From contig NC_072894.1 in assembly GCF_027943255.1 (NCBI RefSeq), positions 81,693,601-81,757,600 of the forward strand: a stretch of 64,000 nucleotides of DNA, in the 5' to 3' direction. The translations under genes were made by a program, and so were the position numbers. The stretch is from Anastrepha obliqua. Its lineage: Eukaryota; Arthropoda; Insecta; Diptera; Tephritidae. Each line of letters opens with the position of its first letter. Within the stretch, counting starts at the first letter, position 1. Below, piece by piece: positions 28,301-37,622 of the stretch. The notes below the pieces were generated by a model that saw only the letters and a program-made list of their open reading frames with translations, ran no database searches and was not told where the DNA came from.

Positions 28301-29132
28301 GTAAAAATAACCTATGGTTGTATGTTTTGACTTAGTAATAATAAATAATAATAAATAAATAATATTTGCTTAAATTTAATCTAAAAACTCTTAGTTTTCC
28401 CTATTTCCCACTATTTATAGCACACTCTAGACTTCACAATCCGCATAAGCTGTTCAAATGCAAAGTTCAAAAACGGTTTGAGATAGAAAATTAATAAAAA
28501 TAATTTTGCTTGATATTTTTCTGATTGGTTGTTTTGATTTTATTCAACAAGGCATAGTAACGGATGCCGGGTATTGTTATATTATGGTTATTATATTAAT
28601 AAAAAATTATTTTCTATGAAATATATGCACATACACATTCAAAAATAATTTAAATTTCTTAACTTCCTCCACTTTCCTGCCTCAAAACTCTAATGCTACC
28701 AGTTAGCAAACCTCACCCTCAATAAAACCTATCCACCCTAATATTATATCAAATGTATGCAATAAAACCTATCCACCCTAATATTAATATATATCAAATG
28801 AATGCAATACATCAGTAGGTATGTGTGTTTGATATTATTGTAGGTTCGCTTTAGCGAAATATAAAAACACACATACCTACTTATGTATTGCGCAAAAACT
28901 TACCTAAACGAAGGGTGGGGATGGCACCCTTTTTCAAACATTGTCCCCCCACAACACATGCCTCAAAGTGTTTTACACACACAAATGAGTTGTGGGGTGG
29001 AAGATGTTCCGTCCTGGCAATATGCAAATTCTGCCTCCATTTGTCTGCTAATATGGGGTCCTGTGGGAAAGAAAATAATTTCACTTCACTGTTTTTTAAA
29101 TAACACCCGCGCACACGACACGTTCTGCTCAT
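25365..29132 (-). CDS. P-superfamily transposase with two THAP domains
   Basis: Predicted join of exon 1 (29132-28904) and exon 2 (27991-25365), 951 residues. The donor is AG/GTAAGT at 28904/28903 and the acceptor TTAATAG at 27998-27992; phases fit, the shared codon being Gly77. THAP-1, residues 1-76: C5, C10, Pro23, Trp32, C52, H55, then AIPTL. THAP-2, residues ~95-162: C96, C100, Pro112, Trp121, C138, H141, then AVPSL. A leucine-zipper-like helix is at ~243-268, as in P transposase. Catalytic RNase-H-like motifs: LLFDE with D376, KGIVCDQG with D466, and GKMNQDALENFF near 695. A GTP-binding-insert-like region (CHLIKSVRNTLM) lies between. The C-terminal CEKC motif is also typical. The enzyme would act in the nucleus, excising and inserting DNA between its TIRs. 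Exon 2 alone has no ATG near its start, which supports splicing. Confidence 0.9.
28711..28806. repeat. tandem repeat, two ~45-bp units, in transposase intron
   Basis: Two units of 'caataaaacctatccaccc' plus 'taatatta...atcaaatg.atg'. The first unit reappears at the deletion junction of the short P copy (about 22455-22500). Confidence 0.75.
28806..28889 (-). promoter_or_regulatory. hairpin just inside the transposase intron
   Basis: Arms 28806-28830 and 28865-28889 pair over 25 bases with one mismatch, including 16 perfect pairs (gtaggtatgtgtgttt). The loop is 34 nt and itself contains a small TCGC/GCGA stem. On the transcript the hairpin begins 14 nt after the 5' splice site (28903). A role in splicing control, or in forming a small-RNA precursor, is possible but unproven. 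Confidence 0.65.
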
Positions 29133-29545
29133 TTTTAAATCGAAAAAGTTTAAAAAAAATTCGGAAAATCGAAAGCGTTTGAAAATTGCGCGACGTCAAT
29201 CAAAAGTTTTTCTCAAACTAAAGTTCATTAGACTCTTTTGGTTTGACATGGAAATTTTGGCGCAAATTACGCAAAATCAATTCAAATTCAAAAATGAATT
29301 TTCATGCAAATAAAGAGACAAAAAGCACCTGTAACCTAACTTTGGCACAAAACGGAAAGTTTCCAAAAAACAAGCTCTTAATTCTCAAAAGCTGTTAAAT
29401 TTCTGCAGTTGAGCATATTTCTGTTAACGTTCTGTGAAAAATGTCGCTCAGATGTCGCTGTTGTGTACCACGCGCGCAAAACGAGTACCCCTGAAAAGTG
29501 CTGCCATTTAAGTCATTGAGACTTCTCTATATTTAACGTTCTCTG

Positions 29546-29552
29546 CAGCGCA
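29546..29552. repeat. 7-bp target-site duplication, right copy (CAGCGCA)
   Basis: Abuts the right TIR of the long P element and is identical to the left and middle copies. Confidence 0.85.
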
Positions 29553-31020
29553 TTATCTCACAGATGTTGGCAATATATGAAATAACATGAATTGCCAACT
29601 TCATTCAATTTGCAGTGTTGATGTCATTTTCATAGAAATTGACTACTGAAATCCATCAGAAACGTATGGTCGAAGTCAGAAGTTTCGAAAATACTTTTTT
29701 TTTTAAACAGGTAATTTAGATCGAATCGATGTGACGTAAATAATTATCGCAAATTTCGTCCATTTCTTAGAGAAACGGCATATGGCTAATAACACATTCA
29801 CATATAAGTAGATGATCTACTTTTTCGCGCTTTACTCAAAATCCGTGATTAAAAAACGCGATTTCCCACACAAAATTTCTCTCCCAAAATTTGAGATTAT
29901 AAAATAAACCCAAATAATAACAATACTTATTGACATACAACCCTGTGTTTTTTGTGTTATCGATAATTATTATTACGAATGTAAGGAGAAACATCAAAAT
30001 AAAAACTAAATGAAATGGAAGCCAGCAGAGAAAACAGGTATTTAAACATAATTCTAATAAGATGTTTGTTAAATATTATTAATTAGGAATTCACTTTACA
30101 GAAAAAAGCGTGATTTCATAAACGTTTTGTCCTCCTTTTACTTATTATAAAATGTAATATAAAATTTCCTATGCGTATTACTGCCATAATTTTTTGCAAC
30201 CTAGATTAATTTGGTGGATTTATAAGTAGGTGATTGATGCATATGTGAACGTATTATACGATCAAATTAACGTTTGTATATAATTGCTAACGTTCAGCAT
30301 GGATACGACGACCAAGAAGAAGAGAAATATTTTACTTGGCAATGCTTAAATCTGATAGTCCAACAGTGTTGCCGAACAATCTAAATACCTAATGCTGTAA
30401 TGTAGCTCTAAATTGTATGTGATTTTTTAACTCTTAAATTATATTCGAAATGTTATATGTATTCGAATGTTTTATTCGAAATTAAATTTAATTTTATATT
30501 TTGTTTGGCAGTTTGTTAGAAAACATTTGGTCCTGCACTTTTCAAAACATGATTAGCCCGAAAGGGGAAATTTTCATAATACTGACATTACTTCCAAACC
30601 CTAAATGTTCCGTTCCTATGTGTGTGTTTATTCATTGTGTTGCAGGTTATAGAGCTATTTGAAGGCACATAATTTTTGTGTTTTTTCTTTAATTGAGGTA
30701 ATAAAGCAATTTGTGCGCGGATTTTCCAAAAATAATATGCGAATACATTATATTTCAAAAGGCTATAAATATGCATATTTTTGGCAAAAGCATCACAAAC
30801 GTGCAAAAGTGCCCATTGCAGCCAGAGTTTGCAAAAAACTCGAGGAAATATTACATAACTGATTGGGGAGCAAATAGGAAATAATTCTATACCAATATGT
30901 TTATAATAACTATTTGTATATTTATACAAATAATTGTGCACCTCTTAGCTTGCTGACAGAATGTAATGCCATCGATTTAGCAGTGTTTGTTTGTAATTCC
31001 AGTGTAGAAAGTACATAGCA
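29553..31020. other. intergenic / 5' flank of UQCR-Q
   Basis: AT-rich. A 'gtaattccag' acceptor-like sequence just before 31000 suggests a spliced 5' UTR for UQCR-Q, but the first exon was not fixed. Frames at 30588-30941 (minus) and 30659-30862 (plus) are unassigned. Confidence 0.4.
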
Positions 31021-31026
31021 GCCAGA

Positions 31027-31361
31027 ATGCGCATCACCTCGTCCCTGCTTGGAGCCCATTTCGGCAACTTGGCCAAGGTGCACGGCATCGTCACCTATAA
31101 ACTGTCGCCTTTTGAACAGCGTGCATTTGCTGGAGCGATTAGTAAAGGCCTGCCAAATATTTTCAACCGTATCCGCTCAAATATTTTCATTGTGGCCCCA
31201 CGTAAGTTGTGAAAGCTTGATTTAAAAATTATATTAAATTGCTAATTATGTTTACCTATTTTGCAGCCTTTATTGTTGGTTATCTAATCTATGATCTGAC
31301 GGAACGGGAACATCACCACTTAACTCGTAAGAATCCCAAGGATTTCGAGGATGAAGAATAA
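31027..31361 (+). CDS. UQCR-Q: cytochrome bc1 complex subunit 8 (ubiquinone-binding protein QP-C)
   Basis: Exons 31027-31201 and 31267-31361 (GTAAGT donor, TTGCAG acceptor, 65-bp intron) give 89 residues, the usual length for this family. The N-terminus (MRITSSLLGAHFGNLAKVHG) and 'ITYKLSPFEQRAFAGA'-type motif are characteristic (here VTYKLSPFEQRAFAG). A single membrane helix around residues 45-67 (ending VGYLIYDLTERE) spans the inner mitochondrial membrane. A charged tail ends KDFEDEE. It is a small nuclear-encoded subunit of respiratory complex III that binds next to cytochrome b. The start ATG has a good context (agccagaATGC). An AATAAA lies at 31435-31440. Upstream lie the P elements; downstream lies a LINE. 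Confidence 0.95.
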
Positions 31362-31434
31362 ACCATGTGTCTAAATTAAGTAGATTGTGGGCACCAAAAA
31401 CTATGAAATTAAATATAAATGTAGTTCAATTTGC

Positions 31435-31440
31435 AATAAA
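31435..31440 (+). terminator. polyadenylation signal of UQCR-Q
   Basis: AATAAA 74 bp after the stop codon of UQCR-Q. It is the only canonical signal in the near 3' flank. Confidence 0.7.
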
Positions 31441-31544
31441 CGAACCGGGGTATTTTATCTTTACTACTGGATGTATATCGAATTGTTAAATGCATGGGAA
31501 TTTTTAAGAAATTGCATACTTGGTAAGAACAAGGTTATATCGTA

Positions 31545-31665
31545 GCAGCAAAACATTCCCCATACATGTACGGGAGTGCTGATGGAGAGTGGCAGTTCTT
31601 GGCCGGATATATAGTAAAATAAAAGGGAGGTAGAACTGTTCGCTCAACTCGTCGGTCATAATATT
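31545..31665 (+). repeat. dispersed repeat B fragment
   Basis: Contains 'tagcagcaaaacattcccc', 'atacatgtacggga', 'cttggccggatata' and 'gtagaactg', shared with the longer copy at 35705-35835. Confidence 0.6.
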
Positions 31666-31789
31666 TTTTAAGCTTGCTGGCATTGTGAAGATAAACTAAA
31701 ATTGTATGTGAGATTGATATTGGATTCATATATGTATGTGTGCCTTTTAAAAAAATAAACAATTCAAATGACTAGTTATAGAGGATGCA

Positions 31790-33290
31790 CAAATTCCCAA
31801 AGGAATACAAATACCCAAAACTTGTAGCCGTGCTCAAGCAAAGGCAGGACACTCACAGAGAAAGTGCTCGGTGCTATCCGCCTCCTCCAAGCATGACAGG
31901 CGCATTGGGTCCTCAATGATTCCAATGGTGGTCATATGCTGACCCCATGGGTTGTGTCCTGTAATGATACCGACCAACAACCGAACGTCTTTCCTTCTAA
32001 GCTTTAGTAGAAAGTTTGACAGTTTTCTGTTCGGACTTGTCATAAAACACTTTGCAGTTCTGCAGCGTTCTAGACCGAACCATCGCTCTTTATGTAGATT
32101 GCCTACATAATCGCTGATCCAATTCATGATTCCTGCAGAACTGATTCCGATTATTGGCTCTGGTCCCTGTGGGGCACCGCTGATCCACGGTTGGCCAATT
32201 CGTCGGCAATTTCGTTTCCTTTAACACCGGAGTGTCCCGGAACCCATATAAGTACAAGACTGTTTTGTCTTACGACAGAATTGAGCTTCTTCTTAAATTC
32301 TTGAACAATCTTTGAGGTTTGCTTCGCGTTCTCCATGGCCTTCAGTGAAGCCTGACTGTCACTGAAAACTCCAATCTGTTTCCCGCTCCATCTCCTCTCG
32401 ATTATCCATTCGGCTACTTTCAGGATGGCAAAAACTTCTGTTTGGAACCCGTTGCCATTTCCCCCATAGCATAATGAGACTTATAACTATCGTTTAAGTA
32501 CCATCCGGCTCCAGACCCTATTTCATTCTTGGGCCCATCGGTAAAGAAAATATCCGTCAAACCTCCCTGCATGCATTCTGGATTGCTCCATTGTTCACGC
32601 AATGGAAATCTGACATCAAATTTCCTTCCAAATGAAACTGTGGGTATCAGATCATCTTTAGGTGCCAAAGCACTGGATACTGCTCCGACAGCAACTTAAA
32701 GATTTCTCTGTGTCCCGAAGTTCCATCTTCGTGCCAGAAACCATATTTATGGAGTATACACATTGCTTTTATTGCTTCCTGTTCTATCTTAAGATCCAGG
32801 GGGAGCAAATCAAGCATAGCATTTAAGGTATCACCAGAGGTTGTACTCATGGCACCCGTGATGCATAAACATACACTTCTTTGTAGCCTGTATAGTTCCC
32901 GAATTGTGGACTTAACTATGCTCCGTAGCCACCAGACCAGAGAAGCGTAAGTGATGATTGGTCTGATAAGTGTTGTGTATATCCATAGCATCACAGCAGG
33001 TTTCAGACCCCAGGTTATACCAAAGGCTCTACGGCATTGCTGAAAAATCCTCAATGCGCAATTCACCTTTAGTGAAACGTGTGTCTCCCAAGTCAGCTTT
33101 TTATCCAAAATTACTCCTAGATATTTAACTTTTCAGTGTTGGAAGACTGAGTCCATCCAATTTTCGTTTTCTCGTAAACAAGACTATGGTTGTTTTGTTC
33201 GGATTAACGGAAAGACCTTGTCTCATGCACCAGTCATCGCTTTTGTCAAGAATCCTCTGCACTCGTGCAAAGCCTCCTTAAGGATTATGC
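31790..33290 (-). mobile_element. 5'-truncated LINE of the I/R1/LOA type with RNase H
   Basis: Minus-strand order: end of the palm ('WCMRQGLSVNPNKTTIVLF' near 33220), thumb ('DKKLTWETHVSLKVNCALRI', 'FGITWGLKPAVMLWIY', 'LIRPIITYASLVWW', 33108-32650), and RNase H start ('IFFTDGPKNEIGSGAGWYL', 32668-32420). RNase H end follows ('LIWVPGHSGVKGNEIADELA', 32336-32151), and a C-terminal Cys/His tail ends 'STEHFLCECPAF' (32127-31834). One frameshift lies near 33110, and others between the RNase H pieces. Endonuclease and RT fingers are missing. RNase H in this position is typical of the I, R1 and LOA lineages; I cannot choose among them. Confidence 0.85.
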
Positions 33291-33814
33291 TACTATAACA
33301 ACAACTAACACAAACAAGAAACTTTACGCACAATGACTTGTTTAGTTTACTTTTTAGTTTTATTGCTGGCGCTACTGTCGTAATTCAAACGTCAAAATCA
33401 CCATGTAGCTGTTTGCGGATGGCACCACCATTTTATCCCCTGCATCTTGGATTTATAGAATCTTGTTCATGCGATACACCCTGCAGTAACCTATCACGAA
33501 AGTGTCGTAGCGCATGACGTCAGACCATCAGCTGACACAGCTCGTCGAAATACAATTACCAGCTGCATTTTTCTCGTTTAACAAATTTCTTTGTTTTTTT
33601 GTGGCATAGTCATTTTTGTACAATATTTTTGGCGGATTTCGTGAGCGGTTGCATTAGTGGTCATTTTATTTATATAAGTTTTGGAATCACGCTTGTATTC
33701 GTGAAAAGGACTTGGTGTAGTTTGGATTTTAAGGAGCAGAAGTATTTCTTCTTTGGGACAATATCGGATGCATTTGATATTCCATTCGCCTTGGTATTTG
33801 GACAACCATAAAAA

Positions 33815-33982
33815 ATGGAAGATTGTTGCAGTAACGAAGTACGCGGTCAAACATTTCATAATTTGTTGAGATCGGTGCTGGATTCGAAAGTTATCAACAT
33901 CCAAGTCTTCACCGTGGCCGTAGGCATACTGTTTATTGTGATTCTACTTAAGAATCGTTTTCGCAGTTTCTGTGGCACTTAA
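33815..33982 (+). CDS. small single-TM protein, 55 residues, unassigned
   Basis: ATG at 33815 in good context (aaaaATGG) to TAA at 33982. The protein begins MEDCCSNEVRGQTFHNLL, has a strong hydrophobic segment at about residues 31-45 (VFTVAVGILFIVILL), and ends with a short basic Cys-containing tail (KNRFRSFCGT). The layout is that of a tail-anchored or single-pass membrane protein. An AATAAA about 65 bp downstream (near 34049) fits a short transcript. A 70-residue frame just upstream (33599-33811) probably represents 5' UTR. No family was recognised. It is free of transposon motifs, which argues for a real host gene. Confidence 0.5.
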   Translation: MEDCCSNEVRGQTFHNLLRSVLDSKVINIQVFTVAVGILFIVILLKNRFRSFCGT

Positions 33983-33989
33983 ATTTTTA

Positions 33990-34714
33990 GTTTAAATGAG
34001 GGGATGAGTTCGTGCTGATGTTGTGATGCAGACTATGTATTATTTTAATAAATTAAGGTTCATTAAATACATATACATATTAAAGTATTTTATTTGTCAT
34101 TGCAGTTGGAATTTGAAATCTCTATACTAACATAGTTGCTTTAATTATTGTACTTATTATGGAACGTCTTGAGAGTGATTTTTAAATCTTTTGCAATCAG
34201 CATGAATATTTTGGCAACAGTTTACAATAGAGATTGGGTTGACATTCCGTTTACTATCTAGTTTAGATGTGCAGCATGAGTAGTAAAAATGTAAAAACCC
34301 GATTTTGATAAGATTCGAGTTCTGTAGATTTTAAGCAGTTGTGGGGTGTGTACTAAAATTTTCCGAATGTGTTTGACTATGTCTGTTTGCCCGCCCATCC
34401 GTTAGCTCCATGGAAACATATTTCCCGGCTGAAAACATATCACGCTATAAAGGAATGAAACTAAAATAGGCGTAATTGGACAACACCGGTCTACTTTGAA
34501 TATAACGGTAAAAAGTTACAAAATTTGTATTTTGGTAATTAATCTTGATAGGATGAAAGCATTATGTAAAAGATAAACAAAATTTCATCTAAATTTTAGA
34601 AAATATGCTTACCTTCACCAAGTTTGAAGCAGATGTGTGCATCACCGAAACCAATTTATAAAGATACTCTGCTTGGTACTTGCAGACTATGCATTATTTA
34701 CCCGGAGAGTAAAC
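33990..34714. other. intergenic, no feature recognised
   Basis: Begins with the probable 3' UTR of the small TM gene; the rest is AT-rich with nothing recognised. Confidence 0.4.
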
Positions 34715-34795
34715 CTTCCCGCTTTGTTTTCGAAGTTTTTGTAGTGGAGCGACAGTAAAATCCCGGTAGTGTAGAGCCGACTATCATGGGAACGT
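34715..34795 (+). repeat. dispersed repeat B fragment
   Basis: 'gtggagcgacagtaaaat', 'gtagagccgactatcatggg' and following 'aacg' match the 3' half of the copy at 35705-35835. A TATATA run follows. Confidence 0.6.
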
Positions 34796-35084
34796 ACAAA
34801 TATATATATATATACTTATATCTGTATTAAAAAATACATCACAACGATGCGATGGCAACCAAATCTTTTATCGGATACGGAGCCTTAACGGTACTTTTGC
34901 GCTTGAATATATTTGCTAGGGTCACATTCATTGAAATGCGTTAATTTAACTATTTCTTTCGAAAGGTTCGCACTGTGTTTCGCGTTTTTGCAGGAGCACT
35001 GTTATTTTTGTAAGAAATATACTTTAGAACTATTCGGTCTATTCCTATTCCCACAGCACTTTACTTTGGTTGAAACGATTCAAT

Positions 35085-35695
35085 AATGTCGAAAGGGAAA
35101 ACTGTTATTGATGGGATGATCGTTAAATTGTCAAAACAGGATCCTAGGAAGAGTGCTGCTGACATTCATTGAGAAATTTTTGTTCACCTCAACGACAACG
35201 CCGTTCGAGAGCACATTTTCGACGTGTGTTCGAGAGCACATATCCTGGACTCAAAATCAGTGGCGTTATATTTTATTCGGCAGTGAAACGAAAATAAATA
35301 AAGTTGGTCCAGATGGTGGAATGTCCGTGCGGAGTCCAAATCATGCAGCATTCCAGCCCAAGTTCGTCTCACCAATCGTGAAGCAATAATGGCGTGCGGC
35401 TGCTTTTCCTGGGACGATGTCGGGCCAACTCATCGTGTTGAAAGTAATGTGGATGCGGTCAAGTCCATTCAGATACTTCAAAATGTAATGATACTTTATG
35501 CCGAAGAGAATCTACCTGTGATTTCTACAAAATCGTGATCCGAAGCACGCTTCTGTTGTTACAAAGAAGTTTTTCGAAGGCAATTCCATCACTCTTCTGG
35601 ATTGGGCATCTTCAAACGCCAACTTAAATCCTAAAAAAACGACGTAAAAAATGCACTCTGTAAGGAGAATATCACAAATTAGATCAGTTATTTAA
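35085..35695 (+). mobile_element. Tc1-like transposase remnant
   Basis: Frames read 'MSKGKTVIDGMIVKLSKQDP' from 35085, then 'EHIFDVCSRAHILDS', 'IMACGCFSWDDVGPTHRVE' (the VWGCFS..G.G block of Tc1), and 'LQNRDPKHASVVTKKFFEGN' (QDNDPKHTS block with the second Asp). It ends near 'LDWASSNANLNP' (LDWP..SPDLNP block with the third catalytic region). Stops and shifts occur between them and no TIRs were identified. Confidence 0.75.
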
Positions 35696-35704
35696 AAAGG
35701 CGGC

Positions 35705-35835
35705 CGCAGTAGCTGCTGTTGTAGCAGCATAAACATTCCTCATACATGGACGGAGAATGCCGCTGGAGTGACAGTCAATGGCTGGAAATAAGTCCGGGTA
35801 GTTCCGCTAACGTAGAACTGATTGTCATGGGAACG
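35705..35835 (+). repeat. dispersed repeat B
   Basis: 'gtagctgctgttgtagcagc', 'ataaacattcctcatacatg', 'gctggagtgacagtcaatgg', and '...gtagaactgattgtcatggg'. Partial copies lie at 31545-31665 and 34715-34795. No coding capacity. It could be the end region of a LINE. It directly precedes a SINE. Confidence 0.65.
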
Positions 35836-36147
35836 GCGGCCGCAGTACTCGAATGGGTTGGTGCGTGACTGCCATTCGGAATTCAGAGTGAACGTAGGTT
35901 CGAATCTCGGTGAAAGACCAAAAAGAAGAAAAACTTGTTTCTAATAGCGGTCACCCCTCGACAGACAATGGCAACCTCCGAGTGTATTTTTGCCATGAAA
36001 GCTCTTCATAGAAAATATCTGCCGTTCGGAGTCAGCTTGAAACTGTAGGTTGCTCCATTTGTGGAACAACATCAAGACGCCGGCCGCAAATACGAGGAGG
36101 AGCTCGGCCAAACATCCAAAACAGGTGTACGCACCAATTATATATAC
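35836..36147 (+). repeat. tRNA-derived SINE, near full length
   Basis: Starts 'cggccgcagtactcgaatgg' and 'gttggtgcgtgactgccatt' (A-box region), B box 'ggttcgaatctc' near 35909-35920, then the common body and 3' 'aggaggagctcggccaaac' block and a short 'aattatata' tail. The tail touches the terminal repeat of the mariner at 36148. Confidence 0.85.
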
Positions 36148-36876
36148 AAGGGGAAGTCCAAAATAACAAGACTGAGATAAAATAGAAACGACAGGAGCTT
36201 TGTTCCGATAGCTTCGAGTTTATTTATTCAAAATAATCCCCTCTGGCTTCTATACACTGTTTTGCGTGATCTGGATGTCGGTTCAAGCCTTTTGGATGGC
36301 CTCTACGGACGCAAAACGTTTTTGTTTTACAACCAAATGCAATTTTCCGAATAGGTAGGAGTCACAGGTGAGTGATTGACGGTTAAAATTCGATTTCTAG
36401 TGAAAAAATCAGTCACAAGAGTGGATCGATGAGATGGTGCATTATCACGCAATAAGCGCCAGCTTTCTCCTTTGCGCTATTCAAGTCGACTTCGACGAAT
36501 GCGATGCCACAAACGCTTCAAAAGGCCAAGATAGAAAATTGCATTGACGGTTTGGCCCGTTGGCATGAACTCCTTGTGGACAATTCCTTTGGAATCGAAA
36601 AGCAAATGTGCATCGACTTGATTTCTGGCTTCTCCAAACGGGATTTTCGGGTGGTGGCTCTTCTGGGGCTTTCCATTCGCCACTTTGACGCTTAATTTCA
36701 GGTTCATGTTGGACACACCACGTTTCATCACCAGTTACAATGTTGTAAAGGAAGTTCACGCCTCTTCTCGCCTCTTTAACGAAGTCTTTCGAATGTTGAA
36801 TTCTGAGCAATTTTTAGTCCTCAGTTATCTTGTGGAATGAAACGTGCACAGGCCTTTCGTAAGCCCAAATTATCAG

Positions 36877-36914
<38 letters not shown>

Positions 36915-37622
36915 ATTGGCGCGTACACCCTTTTTGGGTGTTTGGCCGAGCTCCTCCTCCTACACATATTTGTGGTGTGCGTTTTGATGTTGTTCCACAA
37001 ATGGAGGGACCTACAGTTTCAAGCCGACTCCGAACAGCAGATATTTTTATGAGGAGCTTTTTCATGGCAGAAATATACTCGGAGGCTTGCCATTGTCTGC
37101 CGAGGAGCGACCGCTATTAGAAAAATGTTTTATTAATTTTGGTTTCACCGTTTTGGAGATATTCAACTCCGATTTCATGAATTTCAACGATGATTTCGGT
37201 TCATCTTCGATAAATTTACAAACAATTTCGATGGAGTTTTCGGTGATTACTGATTTTGGGCGTCCCGTATGCTCATTCTCATTTATGTCTTCACAACCAA
37301 CTCTGCAACGTGTAAACCACTCATGAATGCTGGAACGAGATAGACAATCATCGCTATTAACTTTTTTCATCAATTCAAATACTTCCCCAAACGTTTCACC
37401 GATTTTAAAACAAATTTAATATTAGCTCTTTGTTCGAAACTAATTTTTGTACCGATGACACAAACATACTGACACTTTAGACGCAATAACTTCGCTTCCA
37501 CTCAACCGAATGTCATCAAGCTTTCACTGGAAGTCAGCTAGGGATGTAACTTCCAACGCACTCACTCATAACAAAAACAATTTTATGACGCCAGTCTTGT
37601 TTATTTTGGACTTCACCTTGTA
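36148..37622 (-). mobile_element. mariner element carrying a nested SINE
   Basis: TIRs 'caaggggaagtccaaaataa' at 36151 and the reverse complement of 'tgtttattttggacttcacc' near 37595-37618. Minus-strand pieces: N-terminal 'VNSDDCLSRSSIHEWFTRCR' (37373-37062), then the SINE, then 'NIVTGDETWCVQHEPEIKRQ' (first Asp, 36810-36481) and 'FDSKGIVHKEFMPTGQTVN'. Beyond 36480 the catalytic end is disrupted. Without the SINE the length is about 1.2 kb, normal for mariner. The same family occurs at 40700-41822 and 55197-56068. Confidence 0.88.
36880..37130 (-). repeat. SINE nested inside the mariner element
   Basis: A reversed SINE with TATATA tail (36881-36915), 'tttggccgagctcctcctcc', 'cacaaatggagggacc' and 'ggcttgccattgtctgccga'. 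The mariner reading breaks at 'cccaaattatcagtta' and resumes at 'tttggagatattcaactcc'. The sister mariner at 55935-55985 is continuous at this point. The tRNA head is absent (5' truncated). Confidence 0.85.

Larger units (their letters stand above)
22745..29545 (-). mobile_element. P-superfamily DNA transposon, long copy with intact transposase
   Basis: 6801 bp with perfect 29-bp TIRs and 7-bp CAGCGCA duplications on both sides. Seven-base duplications are, to my knowledge, also made by the P-related 1360/Hoppel elements, while the classical P element makes eight. Order on the minus strand: right TIR and ~250-bp subterminal region, promoter region, exon 1 with a first THAP domain, an intron of ~0.9 kb with a hairpin and a tandem repeat, a 2.6-kb exon 2, then a 2.6-kb non-coding arm to the left TIR. 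The gene shows no stop or frameshift, unlike every other coding transposon in the window. It is probably young and possibly active. Confidence 0.92.

Noticed and set aside
20127..29552. A segmental tandem duplication of host DNA
   Set aside because: Both units are bounded exactly by TIRs and 7-bp duplications, and the unshared part is the transposase gene. It is a transposon pair rather than duplicated host sequence.
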